A DNA stretch of 64,000 nucleotides from Liolophura sinensis. Taxonomy: Eukaryota > Mollusca > Polyplacophora > Chitonida > Chitonidae. This document shows, in pieces, positions 39,301 to 42,808 of the stretch. The stretch spans positions 44,180,645 to 44,244,644 of the forward strand of contig NC_088302.1 of the NCBI RefSeq assembly GCF_032854445.1. Direction: 5' to 3'. Numbering within the stretch: the stretch's first letter is position 1; every line of letters begins with the position of its first letter. The notes beneath the pieces are model-generated. The model was not told the DNA's origin and searched no databases. It saw only the letters and a list, made by a program, of their open reading frames with translations. Position numbers and translations under genes: made by a program.

Positions 39301-40199
39301 TTAATAAACCAAATTATGTTAAGAATTTCAAATAAAAAGTGAGCTGTATGTATTAATAATACGAAACTAAATCAGTAATACCAATTTGCTGAACAATTTC
39401 ACTCCAGTGTACTCACTTCCCAGATTCTCCTCTCCACCGTCACCAGCCTTTCCCTGGAAGGAAGGGTCCTGTTTTCGGATTGCTGTTCCAAGACCAGCTT
39501 CTAATTCGCTCAGCAGGCTTTGCAGCTTTGGATCCAGGTTGCGACTCCACTTGGCATCCTCCAGGAGCAAAGGGGCATAAATCTTTTGCACAGCATGGTA
39601 CAAGCTACTCACTGGAGAATCAATCATCGATGACACAAACACATTTGTATGCAAATTATCAGGGGTTATAACCTCTGGCTTAATCTTAAAGAAAACAATA
39701 ACACGCTCCTTTGAGTCTTTGGTGTCCACCTGAAAATAAAGAAATTTCATGGAAATTAAACACAAACTTTTCATGACATGCATGTATTACAGCAGAAAAA
39801 CCTGCTTACACATATACTTTTGTGCTCCCAATTTGAAAAAAAGGAATGTAATAGTGAAGGACAGAAAAGTTGAACTAAATGAAACTTGAATTAATTCAAA
39901 TCAATACTTCTCTCACTTTTAACAATAAGAAAAAGAGAAAAAAAATTTAGGACACACTTTATTGCAAGGAATACCATTTTAGCTTTCTAACATAACATTA
40001 CCTTTGTGTTAAATGCAAGCGTACTTCTACCACCTTTGGTATCAATTCTTCCCGCCAATAATTTACAGCTTCCATCATCAAGAAATGTGTTAAGAGCTGG
40101 AGCACTCTCTAACTCGGACACTGTGCCATCTGCAGGGGGGATACCAAAATAGTTGGCGGTGGTTGTCAGTAGGAAAGTTTTCCTGGAGTCCTCAGGCAT
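182..40199 (-). CDS. DYNC2H1: Cytoplasmic dynein 2 heavy chain 1, 49 coding exons, 3' end outside the window
   Basis: This is the motor subunit of dynein-2, which drives retrograde intraflagellar transport in cilia. The joined exons (listed separately) give 2895 codons with all intron phases matching and no internal stop. Order seen: N-terminal tail (about 1-1000), linker (about 1000-1640), AAA1 with GPAGTGKT (K1702) and Walker B CFDEFN (D1748/E1749), AAA2 with GPSGSGKST (K1994), AAA3 with GPEGCGKG (K2305), and AAA4 with GRSGVGRRT (R2669 in the lysine position). Closest family is DYNC2H1 rather than axonemal or cytoplasmic dynein-1 chains, judged by motifs such as [15 protein letters not shown] and [11 protein letters not shown] that I recall from the human protein. 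The human protein is about 4300 residues, so roughly a third (stalk, AAA5, AAA6, C-terminus) lies left of position 1. Introns not listed separately hold nothing I recognise. Confidence 0.97.
865..1007 (-). CDS. DYNC2H1: DYNC2H1 coding exon 48 (residues 2779-2826), AAA4
   Basis: The acceptor is TAACAG|GGGTCC and the donor is GTCAAG|GTAAGG. Contains [20 protein letters not shown] and VQWMEGWS. Confidence 0.94.
1540..1762 (-). CDS. DYNC2H1: DYNC2H1 coding exon 47 (residues 2705-2778), AAA4 Walker B
   Basis: The acceptor is ATCCAG|GTAATG and the donor is TTCTA|GTAAGG. Contains [11 protein letters not shown] (E2721/D2722) and [19 protein letters not shown]. Confidence 0.95.
1968..2200 (-). CDS. 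DYNC2H1: DYNC2H1 coding exon 46 (residues 2627-2704), AAA4 P-loop
   Basis: The acceptor is TTTCTAG|GCCGCG and the donor is AAACTG|GTATGT. Contains [18 protein letters not shown] followed by RSGVGRRT. The Walker A lysine position is Arg (R2669). Ends [14 protein letters not shown]. Confidence 0.95.
2789..2938 (-). CDS. DYNC2H1: DYNC2H1 coding exon 45 (residues 2577-2626)
   Basis: The acceptor is GTTGCAG|ACACAT and the donor is TACA|GTAAGT. Contains [10 protein letters not shown] and [15 protein letters not shown]. Confidence 0.93.
3178..3445 (-). CDS. DYNC2H1: DYNC2H1 coding exon 44 (residues 2488-2576)
   Basis: The acceptor is CTTCAG|GTACGA and the donor is GGAAG|GTATGT. Contains [19 protein letters not shown] and [14 protein letters not shown]. 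Confidence 0.95.
4018..4162 (-). CDS. DYNC2H1: DYNC2H1 coding exon 43 (residues 2439-2487), AAA3
   Basis: The acceptor is GTTTAG|GTATCC and the donor is GAACAG|GTACAT. Contains [15 protein letters not shown] and [11 protein letters not shown]. Confidence 0.93.
4468..4619 (-). CDS. DYNC2H1: DYNC2H1 coding exon 42 (residues 2389-2438), AAA3
   Basis: The acceptor is TTTGCAG|GTGTTG and the donor is ATAGG|GTAAGT. Contains [14 protein letters not shown] and [19 protein letters not shown]. The split codon joining exon 43 gives Gly where I recall Asp in human. Confidence 0.93.
5074..5138. repeat. Short dispersed-repeat fragment (GAATGATTATGGTTTTA type)
   Basis: Similar fragments occur at about 6795-6875 and 61254-61330, sharing a GAATGAATGATTATGG start and a GCAGTA..ATCAGCCAT-like segment. 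Diverged and of unknown class. Confidence 0.4.
5140..5440 (+). repeat. Dispersed repeat family B, copy 1
   Basis: Starts with a (GAAT)n run and then GCTTGGGATTTTAAGTCGTACTCAACAA. It aligns along about 300 bp with 18169-18461, with shared blocks such as CTTCTTGTGGCAGGG, CCAACCAGTC and AACAAGTACCAT. No internal coding. The family looks like a common mollusc interspersed element, and I cannot assign a class. Confidence 0.7.
5458..5704 (-). CDS. DYNC2H1: DYNC2H1 coding exon 41 (residues 2306-2388), AAA3
   Basis: The acceptor is ATTGTAG|ACTGCT and the donor is CAGCAA|GTAAGG, phase 0 out. Contains [33 protein letters not shown] and [16 protein letters not shown] (D2368). A dispersed repeat ends about 17 nt past the donor. 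Confidence 0.96.
6218..6378 (-). CDS. DYNC2H1: DYNC2H1 coding exon 40 (residues 2253-2305), AAA3 P-loop
   Basis: The acceptor is CATACAG|CTTCCA and the donor is AAAGG|GTAGGC. Contains [12 protein letters not shown] and [11 protein letters not shown] (K2305). The next codon is Gly, so the usual Ser/Thr of Walker A is absent, as I recall for human DYNC2H1. Confidence 0.94.
6379..8548 (-). other. Intron between DYNC2H1 exons 39 and 40
   Basis: A 2.2-kb AT-rich intron. Apart from a weak repeat fragment near 6795-6875 I see no gene. The small open frames here lack any recognisable protein features. Confidence 0.6.
8549..8647 (-). CDS. DYNC2H1: DYNC2H1 coding exon 39, short (residues 2220-2252)
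   Basis: A 99-nt exon. The acceptor is CACCAG|GTATTT and the donor is ATAGAT|GTAAGT. Contains [15 protein letters not shown]. Confidence 0.9.
9161..9316 (-). CDS. DYNC2H1: DYNC2H1 coding exon 38 (residues 2168-2219)
   Basis: The acceptor is TTTCAG|AGTGAC and the donor is AAAGAG|GTATAT, phase 0. Contains [19 protein letters not shown] and IKGLGGNLN. Confidence 0.94.
9855..9981 (-). CDS. DYNC2H1: DYNC2H1 coding exon 37 (residues 2125-2167), AAA2
   Basis: The acceptor is CTGTAG|TGACGA and the donor is AAACAG|GTGAGC. Begins [15 protein letters not shown] and ends ALEWVLKQ. Confidence 0.92.
10145..10257 (-). repeat. SINE-A fragment
   Basis: Carries the family's body words AAGAATATTTCACTTATACGA and CAGCATTATGGTGGGAGGAA in the orientation where the SINE reads on the minus strand. 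The tRNA-like head is lost. Confidence 0.65.
10763..10970 (-). CDS. DYNC2H1: DYNC2H1 coding exon 36 (residues 2056-2124), AAA2 Walker B
   Basis: The acceptor is TTGTAG|AGGTAC and the donor is CTCAG|GTAACT. Contains [32 protein letters not shown] and [17 protein letters not shown]. Confidence 0.96.
11335..11422 (-). CDS. DYNC2H1: DYNC2H1 coding exon 35, short (residues 2027-2055), AAA2
   Basis: An 88-nt exon. The acceptor is TGTGTAG|CTGCTT and the donor is CCCAAG|GTGAGG. Encodes [18 protein letters not shown] and ARQVVREP. Confidence 0.92.
11692..11813 (-). repeat. tRNA-like repeat family C, copy 1
   Basis: On the minus strand it has a tRNA-like A-box region (TTAGCTCAGTTGGTAGAG) and B-box region (AGTTCAAATC). 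It is about 80% like the copy at 11898-12030. It does not fold as a complete tRNA gene. Confidence 0.55.
11898..12030 (-). repeat. tRNA-like repeat family C, copy 2
   Basis: On the minus strand it shows TTAGCTCAGTTGATAGAA (A-box like) and GAGTTTGAATCC (B-box like). Tandem with copy 1, and its edge is about 20 nt from the donor of DYNC2H1 exon 34. Confidence 0.55.
12050..12226 (-). CDS. DYNC2H1: DYNC2H1 coding exon 34 (residues 1968-2026), AAA2 P-loop
   Basis: Contains [18 protein letters not shown] (Walker A K1994) and [12 protein letters not shown]. The acceptor is TTTCAG|GTGAAG and the donor is ACTCAG|GTATGT. A tRNA-like repeat lies about 20 nt past the donor. Confidence 0.97.
12248..12335 (-). 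repeat. SINE-A fragment
   Basis: Has ATTTATTTG tail, GGTTGGTGCTTTATGCTGTAC and GAGAATATTTCATGTATACG, the 3' end of the family. The rest is missing. Confidence 0.6.
12696..12910 (-). CDS. DYNC2H1: DYNC2H1 coding exon 33 (residues 1896-1967), AAA1-AAA2
   Basis: The acceptor is TTCAAG|GTAAAG and the donor is GGACAG|GTGAGA. Contains [18 protein letters not shown] and [13 protein letters not shown]. Confidence 0.92.
12997..13232 (-). repeat. SINE-A, near full length, diverged
   Basis: Has TTATTTATT tail, CTCAAGAATATTTG, GGTGGGAGGAATCCAGGCAG, GAGAGGAAGCTGGCATGA and a degraded tRNA-like head ending near GCTAACCACTATGCC. Confidence 0.7.
13497..13603 (-). CDS. DYNC2H1: DYNC2H1 coding exon 32 (residues 1860-1895), AAA1
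   Basis: The acceptor is TCTCAG|GGAACT and the donor is CCAG|GTATGC. Contains [19 protein letters not shown], conserved in all dynein heavy chains. Confidence 0.95.
14178..14401 (-). CDS. DYNC2H1: DYNC2H1 coding exon 31 (residues 1786-1859), AAA1
   Basis: The acceptor is TGCTAG|GTGGAT and the donor is TCCAA|GTAGGT. Contains [18 protein letters not shown] and LFRPVAM, the sensor 1 and arginine-finger part of AAA1. Confidence 0.95.
14877..15136 (+). repeat. SINE-A, full-length copy with pol III boxes
   Basis: Reads 5' to 3' on the plus strand. The tRNA-like head has an A box TGGCTCAGTTGG (14887-14898) and a B box GTTCAAGTC (14957-14965). A conserved body follows (CTGCGGATGGTCGTGGGTTTC, CACCATAATGTTGGC), and an AAATAAATAAA tail ends near 15136. 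It lies in the intron between DYNC2H1 exons 31 and 30. Confidence 0.85.
15165..15347 (-). CDS. DYNC2H1: DYNC2H1 coding exon 30 (residues 1725-1785), AAA1 Walker B
   Basis: The acceptor is CCCCAG|GGTATA and the donor is AGAACT|GTAAGC, phase 0. Contains [19 protein letters not shown] with catalytic D1748/E1749. Confidence 0.96.
15716..15834 (-). CDS. DYNC2H1: DYNC2H1 coding exon 29 (residues 1685-1724), AAA1 P-loop
   Basis: Contains [20 protein letters not shown]. Walker A lysine is K1702, the main ATP hydrolysis site of dyneins. Ends VLVFNCDE. The acceptor is GCACAG|GTATGC and the donor is GACGAG|GTAGGT. Confidence 0.97.
16251..16388. repeat. 69-bp tandem duplication
   Basis: Two nearly identical 69-bp units (16251-16319, 16320-16388) starting TCAAAACTTGAACA and running through AATGTATACACACTTGAAAT. 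They lie 24 nt from the donor of exon 28. Confidence 0.9.
16412..16551 (-). CDS. DYNC2H1: DYNC2H1 coding exon 28 (residues 1638-1684), start of AAA1
   Basis: The acceptor is TTGCAG|GTATTA and the donor is CAAG|GTTGGA. Contains [15 protein letters not shown] and [11 protein letters not shown], the entry into the AAA1 module. Confidence 0.93.
17008..17285 (-). CDS. DYNC2H1: DYNC2H1 coding exon 27 (residues 1546-1637), linker end
   Basis: The acceptor is TTGCAG|ATTCTA and the donor is CTCAG|GTCAGA. Contains [18 protein letters not shown] and EEWAWQKQL. Confidence 0.94.
17758..17880 (-). CDS. DYNC2H1: DYNC2H1 coding exon 26 (residues 1505-1545), linker
   Basis: The acceptor is TTGAAG|GTTTGG, with a weak pyrimidine tract, and the donor is TCTCAG|GTAGCA. 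Encodes [18 protein letters not shown] and ends PSRYPSQ. Confidence 0.87.
18169..18461 (+). repeat. Dispersed repeat family B, copy 2
   Basis: Second copy of the element at 5140-5440, same orientation. It also begins with a short GAAT repeat and GCTTGGGGTTTAATGTCG. It lies in the intron between exons 26 and 25. Confidence 0.7.
18558..18788 (-). CDS. DYNC2H1: DYNC2H1 coding exon 25 (residues 1428-1504), linker
   Basis: The acceptor is TTGCAG|GAGAAG and the donor is GTTGAG|GTGAGT, phase 0. Contains [18 protein letters not shown] and [14 protein letters not shown], one of the most conserved linker blocks. Confidence 0.96.
18951..19467. repeat. 47-bp minisatellite, 11 copies
   Basis: Unit CATAGCTTTGTGACACTACA then GTGGTGGTGTACATTGTGACGTCAAAT. 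11 x 47 = 517 bp matches the span. At least seven units contain the palindrome TGACGTCA, a perfect CRE/ATF consensus. It lies in the intron between exons 25 and 24. Confidence 0.93.
19644..19776 (-). CDS. DYNC2H1: DYNC2H1 coding exon 24 (residues 1383-1427), linker
   Basis: The acceptor is TTACAG|GTCCAT and the donor is CTTGAG|GTGAGA. Contains [16 protein letters not shown]. Confidence 0.94.
20163..20408. repeat. 126-bp tandem duplication
   Basis: The word AACTAAAAACAATG recurs at 20163, 20289 and about 20406. The second unit lacks about 10 nt (TTTAATGCCT) found in the first. Otherwise nearly identical, so recent. Confidence 0.88.
20768..20991 (-). CDS. DYNC2H1: DYNC2H1 coding exon 23 (residues 1309-1382), linker
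   Basis: The acceptor is GTTTAG|GTTGGA and the donor is TTCAG|GTAAGC. Contains [13 protein letters not shown] and [17 protein letters not shown], the standard dynein linker (DHC_N2) signature. Confidence 0.95.
21039..21150 (-). repeat. SINE-A fragment
   Basis: Has ATTTATTTGACTACCGTTTTACGTCATGCTCAAGAATATTT (split here across words), then GGTGGCCAGCATCATGGTG. The head is missing. Confidence 0.6.
21526..21684 (-). CDS. DYNC2H1: DYNC2H1 coding exon 22 (residues 1256-1308), linker
   Basis: The acceptor is ATACAG|GAACTG and the donor is AATCAG|GTAATT, phase 0. Contains [19 protein letters not shown] and [11 protein letters not shown]. Confidence 0.94.
21940..22110 (-). CDS. DYNC2H1: DYNC2H1 coding exon 21 (residues 1199-1255), linker
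   Basis: The acceptor is CACACAG|AACGTG and the donor is CTGAAG|GTCAGT, phase 0. Contains [17 protein letters not shown] and [12 protein letters not shown]. Confidence 0.94.
22389..22500 (-). CDS. DYNC2H1: DYNC2H1 coding exon 20 (residues 1161-1198), linker
   Basis: The acceptor is CTGTTAG|ATCCAA and the donor is TACAAG|GTTAGT. Encodes [15 protein letters not shown] and [13 protein letters not shown]. Confidence 0.9.
22684..22795 (-). repeat. SINE-A fragment, old
   Basis: Diverged tail and body: ATTTATTTACTTGATTTG, GTCATACTCAAAACTATTTCG, then GTAGCCAAAATTATGATGG. Confidence 0.5.
22991..23146 (-). CDS. DYNC2H1: DYNC2H1 coding exon 19 (residues 1109-1160), linker
   Basis: The acceptor is GTGCAG|ATGTGA and the donor is TTCAG|GTATAC. 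Contains [11 protein letters not shown] and AKEDWISFR. Confidence 0.9.
23605..23807 (-). CDS. DYNC2H1: DYNC2H1 coding exon 18 (residues 1042-1108), linker
   Basis: The acceptor is TGTCAG|GTGGAG. The donor was placed at CTTGT|GTATGT because this gives phase 2 and joins exon 19 in frame. Contains [13 protein letters not shown] and ETRAKLV. Confidence 0.88.
24377..24526 (-). CDS. DYNC2H1: DYNC2H1 coding exon 17 (residues 992-1041)
   Basis: The acceptor is CCTCAG|GTTGCA and the donor is GAACAG|GTAAAC, phase 0. Contains LLRSVAGGG and [14 protein letters not shown]. Confidence 0.94.
24765..24911 (-). repeat. SINE-A 5' part, diverged
   Basis: Contains GTGGCTGGCATTATGTTGGG, ATGAGCTGGACTTGAACTC (B-box region on the minus strand) and CTAACCACTAAGCCACGGA (A-box region). 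Confidence 0.65.
25028..25271 (-). CDS. DYNC2H1: DYNC2H1 coding exon 16 (residues 910-991)
   Basis: The acceptor is TTGTAG|CCAGTT and the donor is TCAGG|GTGAGT. Contains [18 protein letters not shown] and [10 protein letters not shown], near the tail-linker boundary. Confidence 0.93.
25421..25512. repeat. 48-bp tandem duplication
   Basis: GATTAACTGCCTGACTTA at 25421 and GATTAATTGCCTGACTTA at 25469, each followed by a TGCACAGTCAAA word. Confidence 0.8.
25928..26055 (-). CDS. DYNC2H1: DYNC2H1 coding exon 15 (residues 868-909)
   Basis: The acceptor is TTGTAG|GACTGG and the donor is CCCAG|GTTTGC. Contains [14 protein letters not shown] and [12 protein letters not shown]. Confidence 0.92.
26686..26914 (-). 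CDS. DYNC2H1: DYNC2H1 coding exon 14 (residues 791-867)
   Basis: The acceptor is CTTCAG|ACAACA and the donor is TTCAAG|GTACTG. Contains [23 protein letters not shown] and MIDRNAEGF. Confidence 0.94.
27113..27304 (-). repeat. SINE-A copy
   Basis: Tail TTATTTATTTATTTCACTGG, then body words CTCAAGAATATTTCACTTATAC, GCACGTTGCTGGGAGACC (split from longer runs) and GAGGAAGCCAGTATGAGCTGG. Flanked by GGTTCACTTTA on the left and AGTTCACTTTA on the right, so a target-site duplication. Confidence 0.8.
27317..27410 (-). repeat. 5'-truncated SINE-A inserted beside the previous copy
   Basis: A long (TTTA)n tail, then ACTCAAGAATATTTCACTTA and GCCAGCATTATGGTGGG. The perfect 15-bp duplication AGAGTTCACTTTAAT flanks it (27302-27316 and 27411-27425), proving a separate insertion. 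Confidence 0.9.
27763..27902 (-). CDS. DYNC2H1: DYNC2H1 coding exon 13 (residues 745-790)
   Basis: The acceptor is TTCTCAG|GGTTTT and the donor is TACAG|GTATGT. Contains [19 protein letters not shown]. Its acceptor is followed upstream in the intron by a 57-bp tandem repeat. Confidence 0.94.
27915..28060. repeat. 57-bp minisatellite, about 2.5 copies
   Basis: AATGTGGGTA recurs at 27925, 27982 and 28039, an exact 57-bp spacing. Starts 13 nt from the acceptor of DYNC2H1 exon 13. Confidence 0.9.
28061..30605 (-). other. Large DYNC2H1 intron between exons 12 and 13
   Basis: About 2.5 kb with no recognised gene. Around 30108-30260 it holds a fragment sharing a pattern (ACATGTGGTGAGGA, GGGGGGGCTAATCACT, GGGAAACTCAGATC) with 58150-58290, probably an old dispersed repeat. 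Confidence 0.5.
30606..30704 (-). CDS. DYNC2H1: DYNC2H1 coding exon 12 (residues 712-744)
   Basis: The acceptor is TGTTAG|GTTCAG and the donor is CAGCAG|GTTAGT, phase 0 both sides. Contains [13 protein letters not shown]. Confidence 0.92.
30937..31097 (-). CDS. DYNC2H1: DYNC2H1 coding exon 11 (residues 658-711)
   Basis: The donor is GAAAAG|GTACAT and the acceptor CAG ends at 31098. Contains [17 protein letters not shown] and TENRRLRK. Confidence 0.92.
31357..31423. repeat. Two adjacent perfect hairpins
   Basis: GGCAACCTG-TTAG-CAGGTTGCC (31357-31378, 9-bp stem) and TGGTAACCCA..TGGGTTACCA (31392-31401 with 31414-31423, 10-bp stem). They may be the edges of a small MITE-like element. Confidence 0.7.
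31636..31902 (-). pseudogene. Possible zinc-finger/transposon-derived fragment inside an intron
   Basis: An open frame of 88 codons has [18 protein letters not shown], a CxxC followed by His, as in the N-terminal zinc-binding region of some transposon-derived proteins. There is no ATG at the start of the homologous-looking part, and the neighbouring frame continues with a plausible segment, suggesting a frameshift. I do not recognise the family. Confidence 0.25.
32157..32265 (-). CDS. DYNC2H1: DYNC2H1 coding exon 10 (residues 622-657)
   Basis: The acceptor is TTAACAG|GTGGCT and the donor is GCTG|GTAAAT. Encodes [16 protein letters not shown] and on to NPKAG. Its 3' splice site touches the 97-bp minisatellite at 32274-33243. 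Confidence 0.9.
32274..33243. repeat. 97-bp minisatellite, exactly 10 copies
   Basis: The word AAAACCAT recurs every 97 bp from 32274 to 33244, and the total of 970 bp shows no net indel. The unit includes GTGTCTCAAACAGTTCTCA, TTTGGCTATACGGTGTTTATG and CTTGGGGTTTTACTTTGTAC. All three plus-strand frames stay open over most of it, which explains the long overlapping open frames. It starts 9 nt from the acceptor of DYNC2H1 exon 10. Confidence 0.95.
33590..33612. repeat. CT microsatellite
   Basis: A short (TC)n run with one interruption. Confidence 0.85.
33745..33940 (-). CDS. DYNC2H1: DYNC2H1 coding exon 9 (residues 556-621)
   Basis: The acceptor is TCTTAG|CCTGGA and the donor is AAACAG|GTATAG. 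Contains [14 protein letters not shown] and VPAKIQHVA. Confidence 0.93.
34791..34966 (-). CDS. DYNC2H1: DYNC2H1 coding exon 8 (residues 498-555)
   Basis: The acceptor is TTGAAG|GTTGAG and the donor is CTGAG|GTAAGA (phase 2). Contains [11 protein letters not shown] and FDEWSRDIQ. Confidence 0.92.
35718..35877 (-). CDS. DYNC2H1: DYNC2H1 coding exon 7 (residues 444-497)
   Basis: The acceptor is AATCAG|AGAGAC and the donor is GCTAAG|GTATTG. Begins [13 protein letters not shown] and ends [14 protein letters not shown], as in the family. Confidence 0.92.
36074..36147 (-). CDS. DYNC2H1: DYNC2H1 coding exon 6, short (residues 420-443)
   Basis: A 74-nt exon that is easy to miss. The acceptor is CAACAG|CTACTT and the donor is GAAAG|GTATGT. 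It encodes [15 protein letters not shown] and is needed to join exons 5 and 7 in frame. Confidence 0.88.
36437..36685 (-). CDS. DYNC2H1: DYNC2H1 coding exon 5 (residues 337-419), tail
   Basis: The acceptor is CTGCAG|ATTCTG and the donor is CAACAG|GTAGGC, phase 0 both sides. Contains [15 protein letters not shown] and [11 protein letters not shown], highly diagnostic for dynein-2. Confidence 0.95.
36952..37035 (-). repeat. SINE-A fragment
   Basis: CACTGGTGTTTCACGCCGTG, CTCAAGAATATTTCAC and CGGCCAGCATTATGGTGGGA, without tail or head. Confidence 0.65.
37603..37835 (-). CDS. DYNC2H1: DYNC2H1 coding exon 4 (residues 259-336), tail
   Basis: The acceptor is TTGTAG|GTGGCT and the donor is GATGAG|GTGAGA. 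Contains [18 protein letters not shown] and the RYGPNPW motif. Confidence 0.93.
38089..38352 (-). CDS. DYNC2H1: DYNC2H1 coding exon 3 (residues 171-258), tail
   Basis: The acceptor is GTCAG|GTATCT and the donor is ATTG|GTTAGA. It opens with [11 protein letters not shown] and ends [10 protein letters not shown], both characteristic of the dynein-2 tail. Phases 1 in, 1 out. Confidence 0.93.
38485..38617 (+). repeat. SINE-A 5' half (tRNA-like head)
   Basis: A box TGGCTAAGTTGG (38495-38506), B box GTTCAAGTC (38565-38573), then CAGCTCATGCTGGCTTCC and CCATACGTGGGAAGG, where it is cut off. It is in the intron between exons 2 and 3. Confidence 0.75.
39417..39729 (-). CDS. DYNC2H1: DYNC2H1 coding exon 2 (residues 67-170), tail
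   Basis: The acceptor is TTTCAG|GTGGAC and the donor is GGAA|GTGAGT (phase 1). Conserved stretches are [14 protein letters not shown] and [17 protein letters not shown]. Confidence 0.93.
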
Positions 40200-40228
40200 C
40201 GTGTCTTCTTAGTGTCCTGTTCATACAC
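40002..40228 (-). CDS. DYNC2H1: DYNC2H1 coding exon 1 with start codon (residues 1-66)
   Basis: The ATG is at 40199-40197, and 198 coding nt end at AAG|GTAATG. The protein starts MPEDSRKTF and has TANYFG and NTFLDDGS, which align with the known N-terminus of the family. There is no better upstream ATG. The 29 nt 5' of the ATG (to 40228) follow a CAG on the minus strand (40231-40229) and are probably UTR after a spliced non-coding first exon. That upstream exon was not located. Confidence 0.85.
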
Positions 40229-40428
40229 CTGTCAGGGCACATTCATAAGACTCAAGTGATTAATTACATTTTATTTTATTGATTGATTATTTTTTCCACT
40301 ACACAAGAAGGTTTCACTTATGTGATTGTGGACAGTTTTGTAAAAAAAAAAATGGGCAGGAGAAGCTGGAGAGCTCAGAGTTAATGATAAGCCAACAGCG
40401 AGTTACTGTCCAACTCTGTCTCCCACTT

Positions 40429-40640
40429 GTGATTTATTTATTTATTTATTTGATTGGTGTTTTATGCTGTACTCCGAAATATTTCACTTATACTATGGCG
40501 GCCAGCATTATGGTGAGACGAAACCAGAGCACAGCCTGAGGGAAACTCACGACCATCTGCAGGTTGCTGGAAGACCTTCCCAAGTACAGCTGCACAGGAA
40601 GCCAGCAATATGTGATTTAGGTCACATTGGTGGAAGGTTG
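40429..40640 (-). repeat. SINE-A copy upstream of DYNC2H1
   Basis: TTTATTTATTTATTTATTTG tail, GGTGTTTTATGCTGTACTCC, GCGGCCAGCATTATGGTGAG and CCATCTGCAGGTTGCTGG. The head is degraded. It is about 230 bp upstream of the DYNC2H1 start codon, so within the 5' region of that gene. Confidence 0.75.
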
Positions 40641-41322
40641 GTCGTCTCCAGCTAACTTCAGAGCTTATGCGGGTTCCTTATCAAAATCTAGATGCAGAGT
40701 GGTGTAGCTGTTAAGAGTTACGAAGGAATGACACTTAAGACATTTACGTCTTCGCACAAGCATTAAAACTTCCTTTGCTTAAACTGATGTCAACTGTGTC
40801 CGCAATCATGTTCCAGTTGCCTATAAGACTGGGGCTAGCACAGGTCATGAGCTCACAGCATTTAGCTCAGTCTCGTCCATTTGCACAAGTGATCAAAATG
40901 GTGACAGACGGCTTATGGCCAGTGGGTGTAGTGTGTGGTTATCATGGGTCATTTTTGCATTGGTGAGATTCAGAACAGGTTAGTTGATTATGTTGACCAC
41001 TCGGTGGATATCATCTTACTCTAGCCTAGGGTAGTTTTATTGCTATCCTTACCATCACTCTGACTGGGGCTGATTCCACAAACACAATTCTGACTTAAGT
41101 ATAATTTAAAACCTTTAGCACAAGGCTTAGTATTTGGTAATGTAACTTGAATTTTTGACTCATTTGTCTTAACACTTTATTTTTTAAAACTTATTTTTTT
41201 GGCAAATGCCCTGGAGTTAACGGACAATACCCATCATTTCACACAATTATCACACTATAAATGTATGGTAAACTCTTGTTGTGCAATACACACACTATAA
41301 AGCCACAGGCACAGGCCCAGGC

Positions 41323-42440
41323 ATATATGGAAGGAGGAACAACTCAGGCTCTTCAAAGTGTTCAATGTATGATACTGACACAGCAGGAATCGTGCGCTAG
41401 ACCTATTTCTTGTTGCGCCCGGCCCGGTGCATGAAGGCCTTTTGGGATTAGCCAGTAAGTTTGCCACACGTAGCCCCCTGTATATTCCCAAATATTTCAC
41501 CCTTGATCAATTCTAGTATTCTTTAAAACAGTAGGAATCTGTGTGCATATAGAACATGCAATTAACATATTACTATTATTCGGCATTCGTGTGCGATGCC
41601 AGTTTGATTTGGCCACAATCAATTTGATGCATCAAATGATGGTACACTACAATTAATGCTGTCTCTGCAAAATCTCCATAACCAGTGGTTTACAGGTTAT
41701 ATAGATAAATATTAGCAGGAAACTAATAAACAGAGGCAAACAGCAGGTAAACTTCCTTATAGCGAGTCCTTATATTCTCCTAACCAGCGGGGACTATGCA
41801 TGTGCATCTATGTCGACCAATGGAAGTGTGATTTTATGAAACTCAAACATGACCAATTCTTAATGTTTGTGAAAAGGGTCCATGTATTTCGAATGGGCAA
41901 TAGTCGTATAGATGTGATTGAAATGATCACTTAGACCCAAAAATATGACATTGCCACATCTTTGTTGTGCACAGAATTTGGAGTTGACGCTTTTTACTCA
42001 AATTTAGTGAGCATGATGGAATACTTTTCCTGGTAGCATCGAAAGACTCCAACTCCTTTTCTTATCCTGGTCTGGCGTCGTCCGAGTCTCAACCTTATAA
42101 TGTTAATTTCGCACTCAATGAAGGTCCAGGTATTTGCTGTATTTTATTTACGTGACACTTGTTCAATAACAAACAGAATCGGCCTGGACTTTCATAGAGT
42201 ATGAAATTAACACTGTAAGTGTCAAGACTCCAACGACGCTAGGCCAGTATATGAAAAGGACTTGGAATCTTTCAGGGGTATTATCCTGGCAGTTCACCCA
42301 AATCTGGCTGGCGTATGCACTGTGAGGTGAGGTATCATACACTGAACGTCAAAGGCTGCGGGAGATTTCATTCAGAGTAGAAAGGCACAGCGGGTATGTC
42401 TGGTGGGCTGACTGGGCGAGTTGTTCCTCCTTCCATATAT
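41323..42440. repeat. Imperfect inverted repeat in the divergent intergenic region
   Basis: Outer block: 23 nt at 41323-41345 is the exact reverse complement of 42418-42440. Next block: 41361-41375 pairs with 42332-42346 (14 of 15). Inner block: 42041-42130 pairs with 42183-42273 along about 90 nt, with clear mismatches, around a 52-nt spacer. The left half carries about 550 bp extra. It reads identically outward toward each gene. A MITE-like element or an inverted duplication of regulatory sequence are both possible. Confidence 0.8.
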
Positions 42441-42808
42441 ACCTCCATGGCCTAGGCTACAGTTCATTCATCATGATGATCATGGTAAATTTCAGATAGA
42501 AATTAAATCAAAAGACAGAAACACAGGACTTTGTAATCCCGTATTAATCTTTCACAATTCTTCACGAATATATTCCAAAGAATATTTAACCTCTGACTTC
42601 ACTGTCACCGGCGCAAAATCATACACAGCCGCTCAATCTCAACATCTTGCATCTCCAGTACGTCAAATGTTACTTGGAATGCAATACAGCGCGAATATTC
42701 TCCTTGATTGGGATATATGGAAAGCCTATCTTACAAAAATAGAGATAGACGAAAATAGCCAGATAGTGGAGACACTGCTGCTACAACAAATTTACAACGA
42801 TCATTATG

